Shown: positions 14,521 through 21,909 of the stretch, one piece after another | Numbering within the stretch: position 1 is the stretch's first letter | How the letters are laid out: each line of letters starts with the position of its first letter | DNA from: Mesorhizobium sp. BR1-1-16 | Lineage (GTDB): Bacteria; Pseudomonadota; Alphaproteobacteria; Rhizobiales; Kaistiaceae | Direction: 5' to 3' | DNA length: 32,965 bases | Assembly: GCF_020165495.1 (NCBI RefSeq) | Contig: NZ_JAIUIE010000022.1 | Span: 1 to 32,965, forward strand | Notes under the pieces: model-generated | The model's database searches: none | Seen by the model: the letters and a program-made list of their open reading frames with translations, nothing else | What the model was told of the DNA's origin: nothing | Translations under genes and position numbers: made by a program

Positions 14521-16266
14521 TCAGAAGGAAACCTTGGAGGGGGGCGTGCCGCTGCTGCCGACGAGGAAGTCGAAATCGACGCCCTTGTCGGCCTGCTGCA
14601 CGTGATCGAGAAAGAGCTTGCCGTAGCCGCGGTCATAAGCCGGCTTCGGCGGCACGAAATCCTGGCGCCGCCGCTCGAGTTCCTCGGCGGAGAGATCGAC
14701 GTCGATCCGGCGTGCCTCGGTATCGAGGACGATGATGTCGCCTGTGCGAACAAGGGCCAGCGGTCCACCCAGCGCCGATTCTGGCGCGACATGCAGCACG
14801 ACCGTGCCAAACGCCGTGCCGCTCATGCGCGCATCGGAAACGCGGACCATGTCGGTGACGCCCTCGGCGAGCAGCTTCTTCGGCAGCGCCATCGAGCCGA
14901 CCTCGGGCATGCCCGGATAGCCGACCGGTCCGGCATTTTGCAGGACCAGCACGCTGTCGGCGGTGACATCGAGATCGGGATCGTCGATGCGCGCGCGGAA
15001 ATCCTCGGCATCGTTGAACACCACAGCCTTGCCGCGATGCTGCATCAGCGTCTTCGAGGCGGCGGACGGCTTCAGGATCGCGCCATCGGGCGCAAGATTG
15101 CCACGCAGCACGACGAGCCCGCCGCGCGGGGTCAACGGATTGTCGACGGGGCGGATCACCTCGTCGTTCCAGCCTTCGGCGGCGGCGATGCGCGCGCCGA
15201 TCGTGCCGCCCTCGATCGCCGGCGCATCGAGATCGAGGCGATCGGCGATGCGGCGCATGACGACCGGCAGGCCGCCGGCATCGAAGAATTCCTCCATCAG
15301 GAAGCGGCCCGATGGCTTCAGGTCGACGAGGCAAGGCACGTCGCGGCCGAGCACGTCCCAATCGTTCAGCGTGAACGGCACGCCGAGCCGGCCGGCAAGG
15401 GCAAGGAGATGCACGACGGCATTGGTCGAGCCGCCGATCGCGCCGGCAACCTTGACCGCGTTTTCAAACGCCGCCCGGGTAAGGATCTTGGAGATGCTGA
15501 TGTCCTGCAGCACCAGTTCGACGGCGCGCTTGCCAGCTTGTTCGGCCAGCACCGCACGGCGGCTGTCTGGCGCCGGGATCGTGCCGTTCATCGGCAGGCC
15601 AATGCCCATCGCCTCGGTCAGCAGCGCCATGGTCGACGCCGTACCCATCGTCATGCAGGAGCCGGCCGACCGGCTCATCGCAGCCTCGGCCGCCTCGATC
15701 TCGGCCTTCGAGATCTTGCCGGTGCGATAGTCCTCGTCGAGCTTGAAGACATCGGTGCCCGAGCCGAGTTCGCGGCCCTTGTAGCGTCCGTTCAGCATCG
15801 GCCCGCCTGAGACGAGGATTGCCGGCACGTCGCAGCTCGCCGCGCCCATCAAGAGCGCCGGGGTCGTCTTGTCACAGCCGGCGAGCAGCACGACGCCGTC
15901 GATCGGATTGGCGCGGATCGTCTCCTCGACATCCATGGCGACGAGATTGCGGAACATCATCGTCGTCGGCCGCATCAACGGCTCGCCGAGGCTGGTCACT
16001 GGAAACTCGAGCGGGAAGCCGCCGGCCATGAGCACGCCGCGCTTCACATGTTCGGCCAAATCACGCAGATGGCGGTTACAATTGGTCAGTTCTGACCAGG
16101 TGTTGCAGATGCCGATGACCGGCCGTCCATCGAATAGCTCGGCCGAGAATCCCTGGCTCTTCATCCAGCTGCGCGGAATGAATCCATATTTGCCGGCGCG
16201 GGCGAACCACTCCGCGCTGCGGCGCGGACGCGCGGTCGTCGAGCTGGCATCGAGCGTCTCGGTCAT
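14521..16266 (-). CDS. IlvD/Edd-family sugar-acid dehydratase (arabonate/xylonate dehydratase type)
   Basis: The protein has 581 residues. C54 (G-I-C-N-T-W), C131 (A-G-C-D-K) and C204 (A-G-S-C-M) are spaced as the three [2Fe-2S] ligands of pentonate dehydratases, and K133 corresponds to the Mg-site lysine. The length and the N-T-W-S-E-L-T segment fit the L-arabonate/D-xylonate dehydratase branch (about 580 residues) rather than biosynthetic IlvD. It should convert an aldonate to a 2-keto-3-deoxy acid in the cytoplasm. It is the first gene of the operon that continues with rraA-like, ABC importer and amidohydrolase genes. The ATG at 16266 has an AGGGGGAA ribosome site; an in-frame ATG at 16293 lies upstream of that site and inside the proposed operator, so it is rejected. 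Confidence 0.9.
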   Translation of the reverse strand: MTETLDASSTTARPRRSAEWFARAGKYGFIPRSWMKSQGFSAELFDGRPVIGICNTWSELTNCNRHLRDLAEHVKRGVLMAGGFPLEFPVTSLGEPLMRPTTMMFRNLVAMDVEETIRANPIDGVVLLAGCDKTTPALLMGAASCDVPAILVSGGPMLNGRYKGRELGSGTDVFKLDEDYRTGKISKAEIEAAEAAMSRSAGSCMTMGTASTMALLTEAMGIGLPMNGTIPAPDSRRAVLAEQAGKRAVELVLQDISISKILTRAAFENAVKVAGAIGGSTNAVVHLLALAGRLGVPFTLNDWDVLGRDVPCLVDLKPSGRFLMEEFFDAGGLPVVMRRIADRLDLDAPAIEGGTIGARIAAAEGWNDEVIRPVDNPLTPRGGLVVLRGNLAPDGAILKPSAASKTLMQHRGKAVVFNDAEDFRARIDDPDLDVTADSVLVLQNAGPVGYPGMPEVGSMALPKKLLAEGVTDMVRVSDARMSGTAFGTVVLHVAPESALGGPLALVRTGDIIVLDTEARRIDVDLSAEELERRRQDFVPPKPAYDRGYGKLFLDHVQQADKGVDFDFLVGSSGTPPSKVSF

Positions 16267-16292
16267 TGTGTGTTCCCCCTCTGCCCGATCCA

Positions 16293-16304
16293 TGTAACGT
16301 TAAA
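16293..16304. promoter_or_regulatory. Candidate LacI-type operator upstream of the dehydratase operon
   Basis: The 12-mer TGTAACGTTAAA is nearly palindromic around a central CG, as expected for LacI-family sites. Ten of twelve bases match the 12-mer at 17414-17425. It lies between the lacI stop (16342) and the dehydratase ATG (16266), where it could block initiation. The regulator is probably the LacI protein encoded just upstream. Confidence 0.6.
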
Positions 16305-16341
16305 TTTAAATCACGGCAAGCCTCTGCGGCCGCCATTTGCT

Positions 16342-17379
16342 TCAAGTGGTGGCGCCGGGATCGAAATGGACCGGGAGAACAAATTCCGGCCGCTCGAAGC
16401 GGCCGCTCTCGAGGCGGGACAGCATGGCCTTTCCGGCCTGTTCGCCGAGCGCATAGGCGGGGGAATCGACCGTTGTCAGGCGGGGCCTTGCATAGCGATG
16501 CGCCTCGAAACCGTTGAAGCCGACGATGCGCACCTCGTCGGGGACGCGGATGCCATGATCGAACAGATAGAGCATCGCCGCGGTGGCGATGGGATCATTG
16601 GCCCCGACGATCGCGCCGGGCAGCGGATTTGCCGCGAGATAGCGCGCCACCGCCTCCTGTACATCCGCGAAACTCTCGCTTGCCGCGGTGATCACCGTCA
16701 GTCGCGCAGCGCCACCATTGGCCGCGAGGCTCTCGCGCAAGCCCTTGACGCGCATTTCGATCGCCGGCCAGTCCTGGGATGGCACGATGGCGAGAAAATC
16801 CTCCACGCGGCGGGCGAGGAGATGATCGCCGATCAACCGGCCGCCGCCGCAGTCATCCTGGCGGATCGTGCAGAAATCCGCGCCGGGAAGGGCGATCGGC
16901 TCCTGAAAGACGATCAGCGGCTGGTCGAGATTGACCAGTTGGCGGATGGCCGCATGGCGGTCCGCATCATGGCCGGAGATCATGGCGCAGAAGCCGGCGA
17001 CTTCGAAATTGCGCATGATCATCGAGGAGGAGAGCTGGTCGCCATGCATGCCCTGCACGGTCAAGGTGAAGTCGGCACCGTTGAGGACATTGGCGAGCCC
17101 TGCCACCACCTGGCAGGTGAAGAAATCGGCAAGGAAGGCCGGCGATTCGTCGACGATGACCATGCCGATTGAGCGCTGCTCGGCGACGCGCAGGTTGCGT
17201 GCGTTCGCCTGCCGCCGATAGCCGAGCCGCTCGATCTCGCGCTCGACCCGCTTCTTGGTCGCAGGGCTGACGAATTGTAGCCTCTCGTTCAGGACGTTCG
17301 AGACGGTCATGGCCGAAACGTCGGCCGCCTTGGCGACATCCTTGATCGTCGCGCGTCGCCGCGTCGGCTCCTTGCTCAT
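16342..17379 (-). CDS. LacI-family transcriptional regulator
   Basis: The protein has 345 residues. The N-terminal helix-turn-helix is clear: A-T-I-K-D-V-A-K-A-A-D-V-S, then M-T-V-S-N-V-L-N and the hinge helix region through about residue 60. The rest has the periplasmic-binding-like effector domain with a G-M-V-I start and a late segment I-V-G-F-N-G-F-E. It most likely represses the downstream dehydratase/transporter operon and the divergent SDR gene, releasing on a sugar or sugar-acid inducer. The same frame is open much further upstream (to 18165), but a GGAGA ribosome site and the usual LacI N-terminus fix the start at 17379. The upstream extension is the antisense of the SDR gene. Confidence 0.93.
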   Translation of the reverse strand: MSKEPTRRRATIKDVAKAADVSAMTVSNVLNERLQFVSPATKKRVEREIERLGYRRQANARNLRVAEQRSIGMVIVDESPAFLADFFTCQVVAGLANVLNGADFTLTVQGMHGDQLSSSMIMRNFEVAGFCAMISGHDADRHAAIRQLVNLDQPLIVFQEPIALPGADFCTIRQDDCGGGRLIGDHLLARRVEDFLAIVPSQDWPAIEMRVKGLRESLAANGGAARLTVITAASESFADVQEAVARYLAANPLPGAIVGANDPIATAAMLYLFDHGIRVPDEVRIVGFNGFEAHRYARPRLTTVDSPAYALGEQAGKAMLSRLESGRFERPEFVLPVHFDPGATT

Positions 17380-17413
17380 GCTTGCGTCTCCATCCCCACC
17401 GATGCTACCGCCA

Positions 17414-17425
17414 TATATCGTTAAA
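17414..17425. promoter_or_regulatory. Candidate LacI-type operator in the lacI/SDR divergent region
   Basis: TATATCGTTAAA matches the box upstream of the dehydratase at 10 of 12 positions, with the same central CG and the same right half. The 72-bp gap between the divergent lacI and SDR starts holds both promoters, so one bound site could control the SDR and autoregulate lacI. Confidence 0.6.
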
Positions 17426-17451
17426 TCAAACCCTAGCGGATTCGCGATATC

Positions 17452-18207
17452 ATGTCCTCCTATGCTCACTATCCGAGCCTTCGCGGCAAGTCCGTCTTCA
17501 TCACCGGCGGGGCAACCGGCATCGGCGCCTCCCTCGTGTCGCATTTCGCCGGGCAGGGCGCCCGTGTCGGGTTCATCGATATCGACGACACTGCGGCCAA
17601 CGCTTTGATGGCGACGCTGCCTGACGGTGCGGTCTACAGCCATTGCGATGTGCGCGACGTCGCCGCACTGCAATTCGCTCTCGCGATCTTCGAAGCGGAG
17701 GTCGGCCATATCGACGTGCTCATCAACAACGCCGCCAATGATGACCGTCACCGGGTCGAGGATGTCGACGCCGCCTATTGGGACGACCGCATGGCGATCA
17801 ATCTGCGGCCGCATTTCTTCGCAGCCCAGGCCGTGCGGGCTGGAATGGCGCGGGCTGGCGGTGGATCGATCATCAATCTCGGCTCGATCGTCGTCGCGAT
17901 GAGCGCTGCGGAATGTGTCGCTTATGTCGCCGCGAAAGGCGCCATCCATGCCATGACGCGCGCCCTTGCCCGCGAGTTCGGACCCGACATGATCCGGGTC
18001 AATTGCGTCATTCCCGGCTGGGTGATGACCGAGCGCCAGATCAAGCTGTGGCTGGATGATGCCGGCGAGCGCCGGATCGCGGAGCGCCAATGCCTGCCCG
18101 AGAAGCTCGACCCCGACGACATCGCCCGCATGGCGCTGTTCCTGGCAGCCGACGACAGCCGCCACTGTACGGCCCAGAATTTCGTCGTCGATGGCGGCTG
18201 GACCTGA
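17452..18207 (+). CDS. SDR-family dehydrogenase (sugar dehydrogenase candidate)
   Basis: This 251-residue classical short-chain dehydrogenase has the NAD(P)-binding T-G-G-A-T-G-I-G (residues 18-25), the N-N-A-A motif near 91, Ser in L-G-S-I, and the catalytic Y-x-x-x-K in Y-V-A-A-K. The acidic D-I-D-D after the second beta strand favours NAD+ over NADP+. Together with a dehydratase, an RraA-like protein and an importer under apparently common LacI control, it probably oxidises an aldose to its lactone or oxidises a pathway intermediate. It is divergent from lacI. No strong ribosome site precedes the ATG; translation may start on a short leader. Confidence 0.88.
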   Translation: MSSYAHYPSLRGKSVFITGGATGIGASLVSHFAGQGARVGFIDIDDTAANALMATLPDGAVYSHCDVRDVAALQFALAIFEAEVGHIDVLINNAANDDRHRVEDVDAAYWDDRMAINLRPHFFAAQAVRAGMARAGGGSIINLGSIVVAMSAAECVAYVAAKGAIHAMTRALAREFGPDMIRVNCVIPGWVMTERQIKLWLDDAGERRIAERQCLPEKLDPDDIARMALFLAADDSRHCTAQNFVVDGGWT

Positions 18208-18516
18208 GCGGCCGCACCGCGCAGAGGCGGTCAGATCAGCCGCAGCGTGACAAAGCTTGGCGCCTTCACCGCGTTTCGGCGCGTGCTGCGCGGTCGGCGA
18301 ATGTCTGAAGCGACGGTGTCATGTGTGGACAGGCGGATTGGATCCGCTCGGCGATCGAGATCAAGATAGTCAGCCTCTGACGCGCGCGGTCCTCTCTCCG
18401 GGCGATCATCGGTGGCGATGCGATGGCGGCGACCTTAGCCTGGTTCAGCGCCGTCGCGTGGACTTGCTCTCATATCGGTCACGTCTTCCAGGCAAATGAC
18501 AAAAAATACGGCACCG
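18208..18516. other. Intergenic region with a weak hairpin, no gene seen
   Basis: No reading frame here has a plausible start and family features. A hairpin with arms CGCC/GGCG plus ACCGCG/CGCGGT at 18261-18299 could end SDR transcription, but it has no T-run and a long loop. The distal part, which becomes AT-richer after about 18495, probably holds the promoter of the long downstream operon. Confidence 0.35.
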
Positions 18517-18531
18517 TTCATGTGACATGAA
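18517..18531. promoter_or_regulatory. Perfect 15-bp inverted repeat, candidate operator of the catabolic operon
   Basis: TTCATGTGACATGAA is a perfect 7-1-7 palindrome 56 bp before the first gene of the operon. Just after it, two GAATTCC copies (18533-18539 and 18544-18550) are spaced 11 bp apart, one helical turn. An AATTCC/GGAATT inverted pair (18545-18550, 18559-18564) follows. This density of symmetry in a promoter region suggests a regulator site. The binder is unknown; the XRE-cupin protein encoded in the operon is a candidate. Confidence 0.55.
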
Positions 18532-18587
18532 TGAATTCCGGACGAATTCCCGTGGCATGGAATTTGTTTGGGAGGGGTCTGTCTTCC

Positions 18588-19100
18588 ATGGACCGGGAAC
18601 AGCCGATGACCCTCTACAGCAAGCCCACGCGCACTCTCACCCTCGACGGAGCCCTGAAGGCGCTCGAGGCCGCCATCGCGGAATCGAAGCGGCTCGGCAA
18701 GCCGATGTGCATCTCCGTCGTCGATACGGGCGGCAACCTCCTCGCCTTCGCACGTATGGACGGATCGAAGGCGCTGAGCGTCATTTCAGCGACGAATAAG
18801 GCTGTAACTGCAGCGCTTTCCGGCGTTCCGACCGGCGGTGCGCATGCTGATGTCGAGCTCCAGGTCTCGATGGCATCCGACTGCCGCTGGACCAATCTGA
18901 TCGGCGGAATTCCGGTCATGGTTGACGGGCTCATTCTCGGTGCAGTCGCTGCTGGATCGGGCACGGGACCTGAAGACCTCCAGGTCGCGCGGGCCGGCGC
19001 CGCCGTCATCGAGGGCGCCAACATGTTCGAGGACTTCGTGCCGATGGGTGCCGAAGACACCGGAATCATCCGCGGCTCCGCGCCCGATCCCGTTCGGTAA
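18588..19100 (+). CDS. GlcG/HbpS-family protein
   Basis: This small protein has 170 residues if translated from 18588. The segment I-S-V-V-D-T-G-G-N-L-L-A-F-A-R-M-D-G (near residues 45-62) and the later G-G-I-P-V and G-A-V-A-A-G-S-G motifs are hallmarks of the GlcG/HbpS (DUF336) family. Members bind small ligands, including heme in HbpS, and often lie in catabolic operons, where their job is usually unclear; some are cofactors or isomerase-like partners. The start at 18588 follows a GGAGGGG ribosome site. An in-frame ATG at 18606 is a good alternative, giving 164 residues and keeping the whole domain. It is the first gene of the long operon and is followed by the peptide-binding protein. Confidence 0.82.
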   Translation: MDREQPMTLYSKPTRTLTLDGALKALEAAIAESKRLGKPMCISVVDTGGNLLAFARMDGSKALSVISATNKAVTAALSGVPTGGAHADVELQVSMASDCRWTNLIGGIPVMVDGLILGAVAAGSGTGPEDLQVARAGAAVIEGANMFEDFVPMGAEDTGIIRGSAPDPVR

Positions 19101-19103
19101 TTC

Positions 19104-19133
19104 AAGTGGCATGAACGTTGCGTCATGTCGCTT
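19104..19133. promoter_or_regulatory. Imperfect inverted repeat before the binding-protein gene
   Basis: Arms at 19104-19114 and 19123-19133 match at 9 of 11 positions around an 8-bp spacer and contain TCATG cores like the palindrome at 18517. It may be a second binding site, or a hairpin ahead of the binding-protein gene. Confidence 0.35.
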
Positions 19134-19181
19134 GCAGAAAACTTGCGGCGCGAAAGTCGCCGCCAACCAGGGAACGGTGAG

Positions 19182-20744
19182 ATGGTGACAAAACGGGTGG
19201 CATTCGGTCATTTGCGAAAGGAATTGATGGCATCGGCGCTGGTGCCGCTGCTCTTGGCCGCGGGCATCGCGGCCAGCGCGGCCGCGCCGCGCGAGAAGAC
19301 GGTCATCGTGGCGCAGAGCGGCCAGGTGAATACGATCGATCCGCTCCGCTCCGACTACGGGCAGACGGACCTCATCGACAACGTGCTCTATGACACGCTC
19401 GTCACCTATGACCGCGACAACCAGATCGTCGGCCGCCTCGCGACCGAGTTCGTCCTGGCGCCCGACGCCAAGTCGGTGACGGTCACGCTGCGCCCCGGCG
19501 TCACGTTCCATGACGGCGCGCCGCTGACGGCCAAGGACGTGGCCTTCACCTTCGACAGGTTGAAGCGACTCGGCGTCGGCGTCGCGAGCCTCGTCGACGC
19601 TTACGAGTCGGCGACGATCACCGACGATACCCATCTGACGCTCAATTTGAGCCGGCCATCGTCGCTGTTCCTGGGCGCGCTCAGCAAGATCTACATCCTG
19701 AATTCCGCGCTGGTGACGGCCAATGCCGGAGCCGACGATGGTCAGGCCTGGCTGCAGTCGCATGACGCCGGCAGCGGGCCGTTCATGGCCGACGAGCGGA
19801 CCGGCGCCGAGATCTCGGCTAGCGCCTTCCCGGGCTATTGGGAGAAGGTCGACAACCGGCCGGAAGCGTTCATCTTCCGCCGCATCGATGAGCAGGCGAC
19901 GAAGCGCGACGAGTTGATCGCCGGCAATATCGACCTTGCCGTCTTCATCGGCGATCGCGACGTGCCGGCCCTGCAGAAGGGCCCGGATACCGCCGTGGCG
20001 CTGCCAAAGACCTCGGAGCAGACCGAGATCGTGTTCAACACGCGCACCGGTCCGACCGCCAATCCGGCCGTGCGCAAGGCGATTCGCCTTGCCTTCGACT
20101 ATGACGGTGCGTTCAAGAACATCATCTCGGGCAATGGCGAACTCGCCAATGGCCCACTGCCGAACTCGCTCGCTTGCCGTCCCGATTTGCCGATCGTCAA
20201 GCAGGACCTCGCCGCAGCCAAGAAGATCCTCGATGATGCCGGGATCAAGGACCTGACAGTGGCGATGAAGTTCCAGCCGGCCAAGGAGACGAGCAAGCAG
20301 GAGGCAGCGCTGCTTCAGTCGAACCTGAAGTCGATCGGTGTCAATCTGGTGCTCGAGCCGATCGCCTTCCCCGCTTATCTGCAGAGCCTCAAGAACGTCG
20401 ATTCGATCCCGCAGATGATGCTGCTCGTCGATTTTGCCCAGTTCCCGGATCCAGGCATCGTTCTTTACAAGGGCTACAAGTCGGATGCCATCGGCACCAA
20501 TCGCTCCGGCTATTCCAATCCGGAAGTCGACAAGCTGCTCGATCAGGCGCTCGCAAGCGGCGACGCCGCCGCGCGCTGCGACATCTACAAGAAGGTGCAG
20601 GAGATCGTCGACGCGGATTCCGTGATGGTCGACATGTACACGCTCAATGCGCCGAACGGCTACCGCAAGGATCGCATCCAGGAGCCGCCTCCCAGCAAGG
20701 TCGTCGATCCGCTCGCGCCGATCGAGATCCGCCTCGCTCCGTAA
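19182..20744 (+). CDS. Dipeptide/oligopeptide-type ABC substrate-binding protein (SBP family 5)
   Basis: The protein has 520 residues. A basic N-terminus (K-R then R-K) followed by a Leu/Ala-rich core and A-S-A-A-A is a signal peptide with no lipobox Cys. The mature chain has family-5 landmarks: a start naming D-P-L near residue 55, a L-Y-D-T-L-V segment, and L-R-P-G-V-T-F-H-D-G-A-P-L-T-A-K-D-V near 105-125, the classic DppA/OppA motif. It binds the imported compound in the periplasm. The family also takes glycosides, nickel complexes and opines, so peptide specificity is not assured. The ATG at 19182 is chosen for its AGGGAAC ribosome site and charged n-region. ATG 19227 has an AAAGGA site but would leave the signal without positive charge. 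Confidence 0.9.
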   Translation: MVTKRVAFGHLRKELMASALVPLLLAAGIAASAAAPREKTVIVAQSGQVNTIDPLRSDYGQTDLIDNVLYDTLVTYDRDNQIVGRLATEFVLAPDAKSVTVTLRPGVTFHDGAPLTAKDVAFTFDRLKRLGVGVASLVDAYESATITDDTHLTLNLSRPSSLFLGALSKIYILNSALVTANAGADDGQAWLQSHDAGSGPFMADERTGAEISASAFPGYWEKVDNRPEAFIFRRIDEQATKRDELIAGNIDLAVFIGDRDVPALQKGPDTAVALPKTSEQTEIVFNTRTGPTANPAVRKAIRLAFDYDGAFKNIISGNGELANGPLPNSLACRPDLPIVKQDLAAAKKILDDAGIKDLTVAMKFQPAKETSKQEAALLQSNLKSIGVNLVLEPIAFPAYLQSLKNVDSIPQMMLLVDFAQFPDPGIVLYKGYKSDAIGTNRSGYSNPEVDKLLDQALASGDAAARCDIYKKVQEIVDADSVMVDMYTLNAPNGYRKDRIQEPPPSKVVDPLAPIEIRLAP

Positions 20745-20761
20745 GCGCAGATGACCCCTAT

Positions 20762-20787
20762 GCCGGGCGGCCTTGCCGCCGCCCGGC
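20762..20787 (+). terminator. Perfect 10-bp stem-loop after the binding-protein gene
   Basis: Arms at 20762-20771 and 20778-20787 pair perfectly over 10 G/C-only base pairs with a 6-nt loop. It begins 17 bp after the binding-protein stop and is followed only by a short T4. It fits an mRNA-protecting or attenuating hairpin within the operon. It also supports a permease start at 20812 rather than the TTG at 20773, which lies inside the loop. Confidence 0.65.
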
Positions 20788-20811
20788 GCCCGTTTTCCCG
20801 CCGAGTTGCCG

Positions 20812-21909
20812 ATGTTCGATAGCCCCGCAGCTGATCCCGCCTTGCCCAACCGGTTTGCGCCCGTCCGCGCTGCCGCCCCGCTGGTGCGCTTTTTCGCGCG
20901 GCGGATCGGGCTTTCCGTGCTGACGCTGCTCGGTCTCGTCACGCTCGCCTTCGCCATGACGAAGTTCATTCCCGGCGACGAGGCGCAGGTTGCGGCCGGT
21001 CCCGATGCCGGGCCGGACCAGGTCGAGGCGATGCGCGCGCGGCTCGGGCTCGATGCACCGGCGATTGTCCAGTATCTCCGCTTCATCTGGCGGCTGTTGC
21101 ATGGCGATCTCGGCACCTCGATCGTCACCTACCAACCGGTGCTGCGCGATCTCGAGCGGGTGCTGCCAAGTACCCTGGAGCTGGTCGCCATCACCATGGT
21201 GCTCAACCTCGTCATCGCCATACCCGTCGCGACGATCGCAGCGGCGCAGGGCGGCCGCGGCCTCGACGCCTTGACGCGCATCGCGGCGGCAATCGCGGCT
21301 GGCTTGCCTGTGTTCTGGGTGGCCCTGATGCTGCAGTTCCTGCTCGGCACGCTCGCCCGCGTCCTGCCGATCTCCGGACAGCGCGGCTTCGGCGTCACCG
21401 TGCCGAACTGGACCGGCATGCGCACTCTGGATGCGCTCCTCTCCGGCAATCCAAGTGCCTTCCTCGACGCGTCGCTCTATCTCGTCCTGCCGGCGGCGAC
21501 GCTGGCGCTCCACTTCTCCAGCCAGCTGTTCCGTGCGCTCCGGGCATCGCTCGAACTGGCGGCGGCTAGTGATTTCATCGCGCCGGTCAAGGCGAAGGGC
21601 GCTTCGACCGCGCGCATCCTCTGGCGCCATGCGCTGCCCAATGCGTTGCCGCCGGTGATCACGCTGGCCGGAACGCAGATCGCCGACATGCTGGGCGCGG
21701 CGGTGCTGGTCGAGGCCGTATTCGCGCGCCAGGGCGTCGGCGCCTATCTCGCCAATGCCGTCGCGCAAAAGGACACGTTCGCGGTCATCGGGACGGTGCT
21801 CTTCGTCGGCGCCATGGTGTGCGTCGTCAATCTCCTGGTTGACGCGATTCTGCTGGCGACTGATCCGCGGCTGCGCGCGGCAGAACTTGCGCGGGGAGGG
21901 CGGCAATGA
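20812..21909 (+). CDS. Dipeptide-type ABC transporter permease (DppB type)
   Basis: The protein has 365 residues with about six membrane segments. The N-terminal helix is followed by F-I-P-G-D-E-A, typical of DppB (P-G-D). Near the middle it has the L-P-V-F-W-V-A segment, and near residue 265 the A-K-G-A-S-T-x-R-I-L-W-R-H-A-L-P-N-A EAA loop that contacts the ATPase. It pairs with the DppC-type permease, which it overlaps (ATGA, 4 bp). The ATG at 20812 is preferred, as upstream starts fall in the intercistronic hairpin. The N-terminal tail of about 30 residues before the first helix is longer than usual, so a start further in is possible. Confidence 0.92.
   Translation: MFDSPAADPALPNRFAPVRAAAPLVRFFARRIGLSVLTLLGLVTLAFAMTKFIPGDEAQVAAGPDAGPDQVEAMRARLGLDAPAIVQYLRFIWRLLHGDLGTSIVTYQPVLRDLERVLPSTLELVAITMVLNLVIAIPVATIAAAQGGRGLDALTRIAAAIAAGLPVFWVALMLQFLLGTLARVLPISGQRGFGVTVPNWTGMRTLDALLSGNPSAFLDASLYLVLPAATLALHFSSQLFRALRASLELAAASDFIAPVKAKGASTARILWRHALPNALPPVITLAGTQIADMLGAAVLVEAVFARQGVGAYLANAVAQKDTFAVIGTVLFVGAMVCVVNLLVDAILLATDPRLRAAELARGGRQ

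Noticed and set aside
16342-18165. LacI as a 607-residue fusion protein
   Set aside because: The upstream extension is antisense to the SDR gene; a ribosome site and the normal LacI N-terminus place the start at 17379.
18553-18568. Possible sigma-54 promoter (TGGCATG, 4 bp, TTGTT)
   Set aside because: The -24 part fits but the -12 element has GT rather than the near-invariant GC, and no enhancer-binding activator gene is nearby.
18786-21128. A 780-codon open frame on the minus strand
   Set aside because: It is the antisense of the clear binding-protein and permease genes, Arg/Asp/Gly-rich with no family features; long antisense frames are expected at this GC content.
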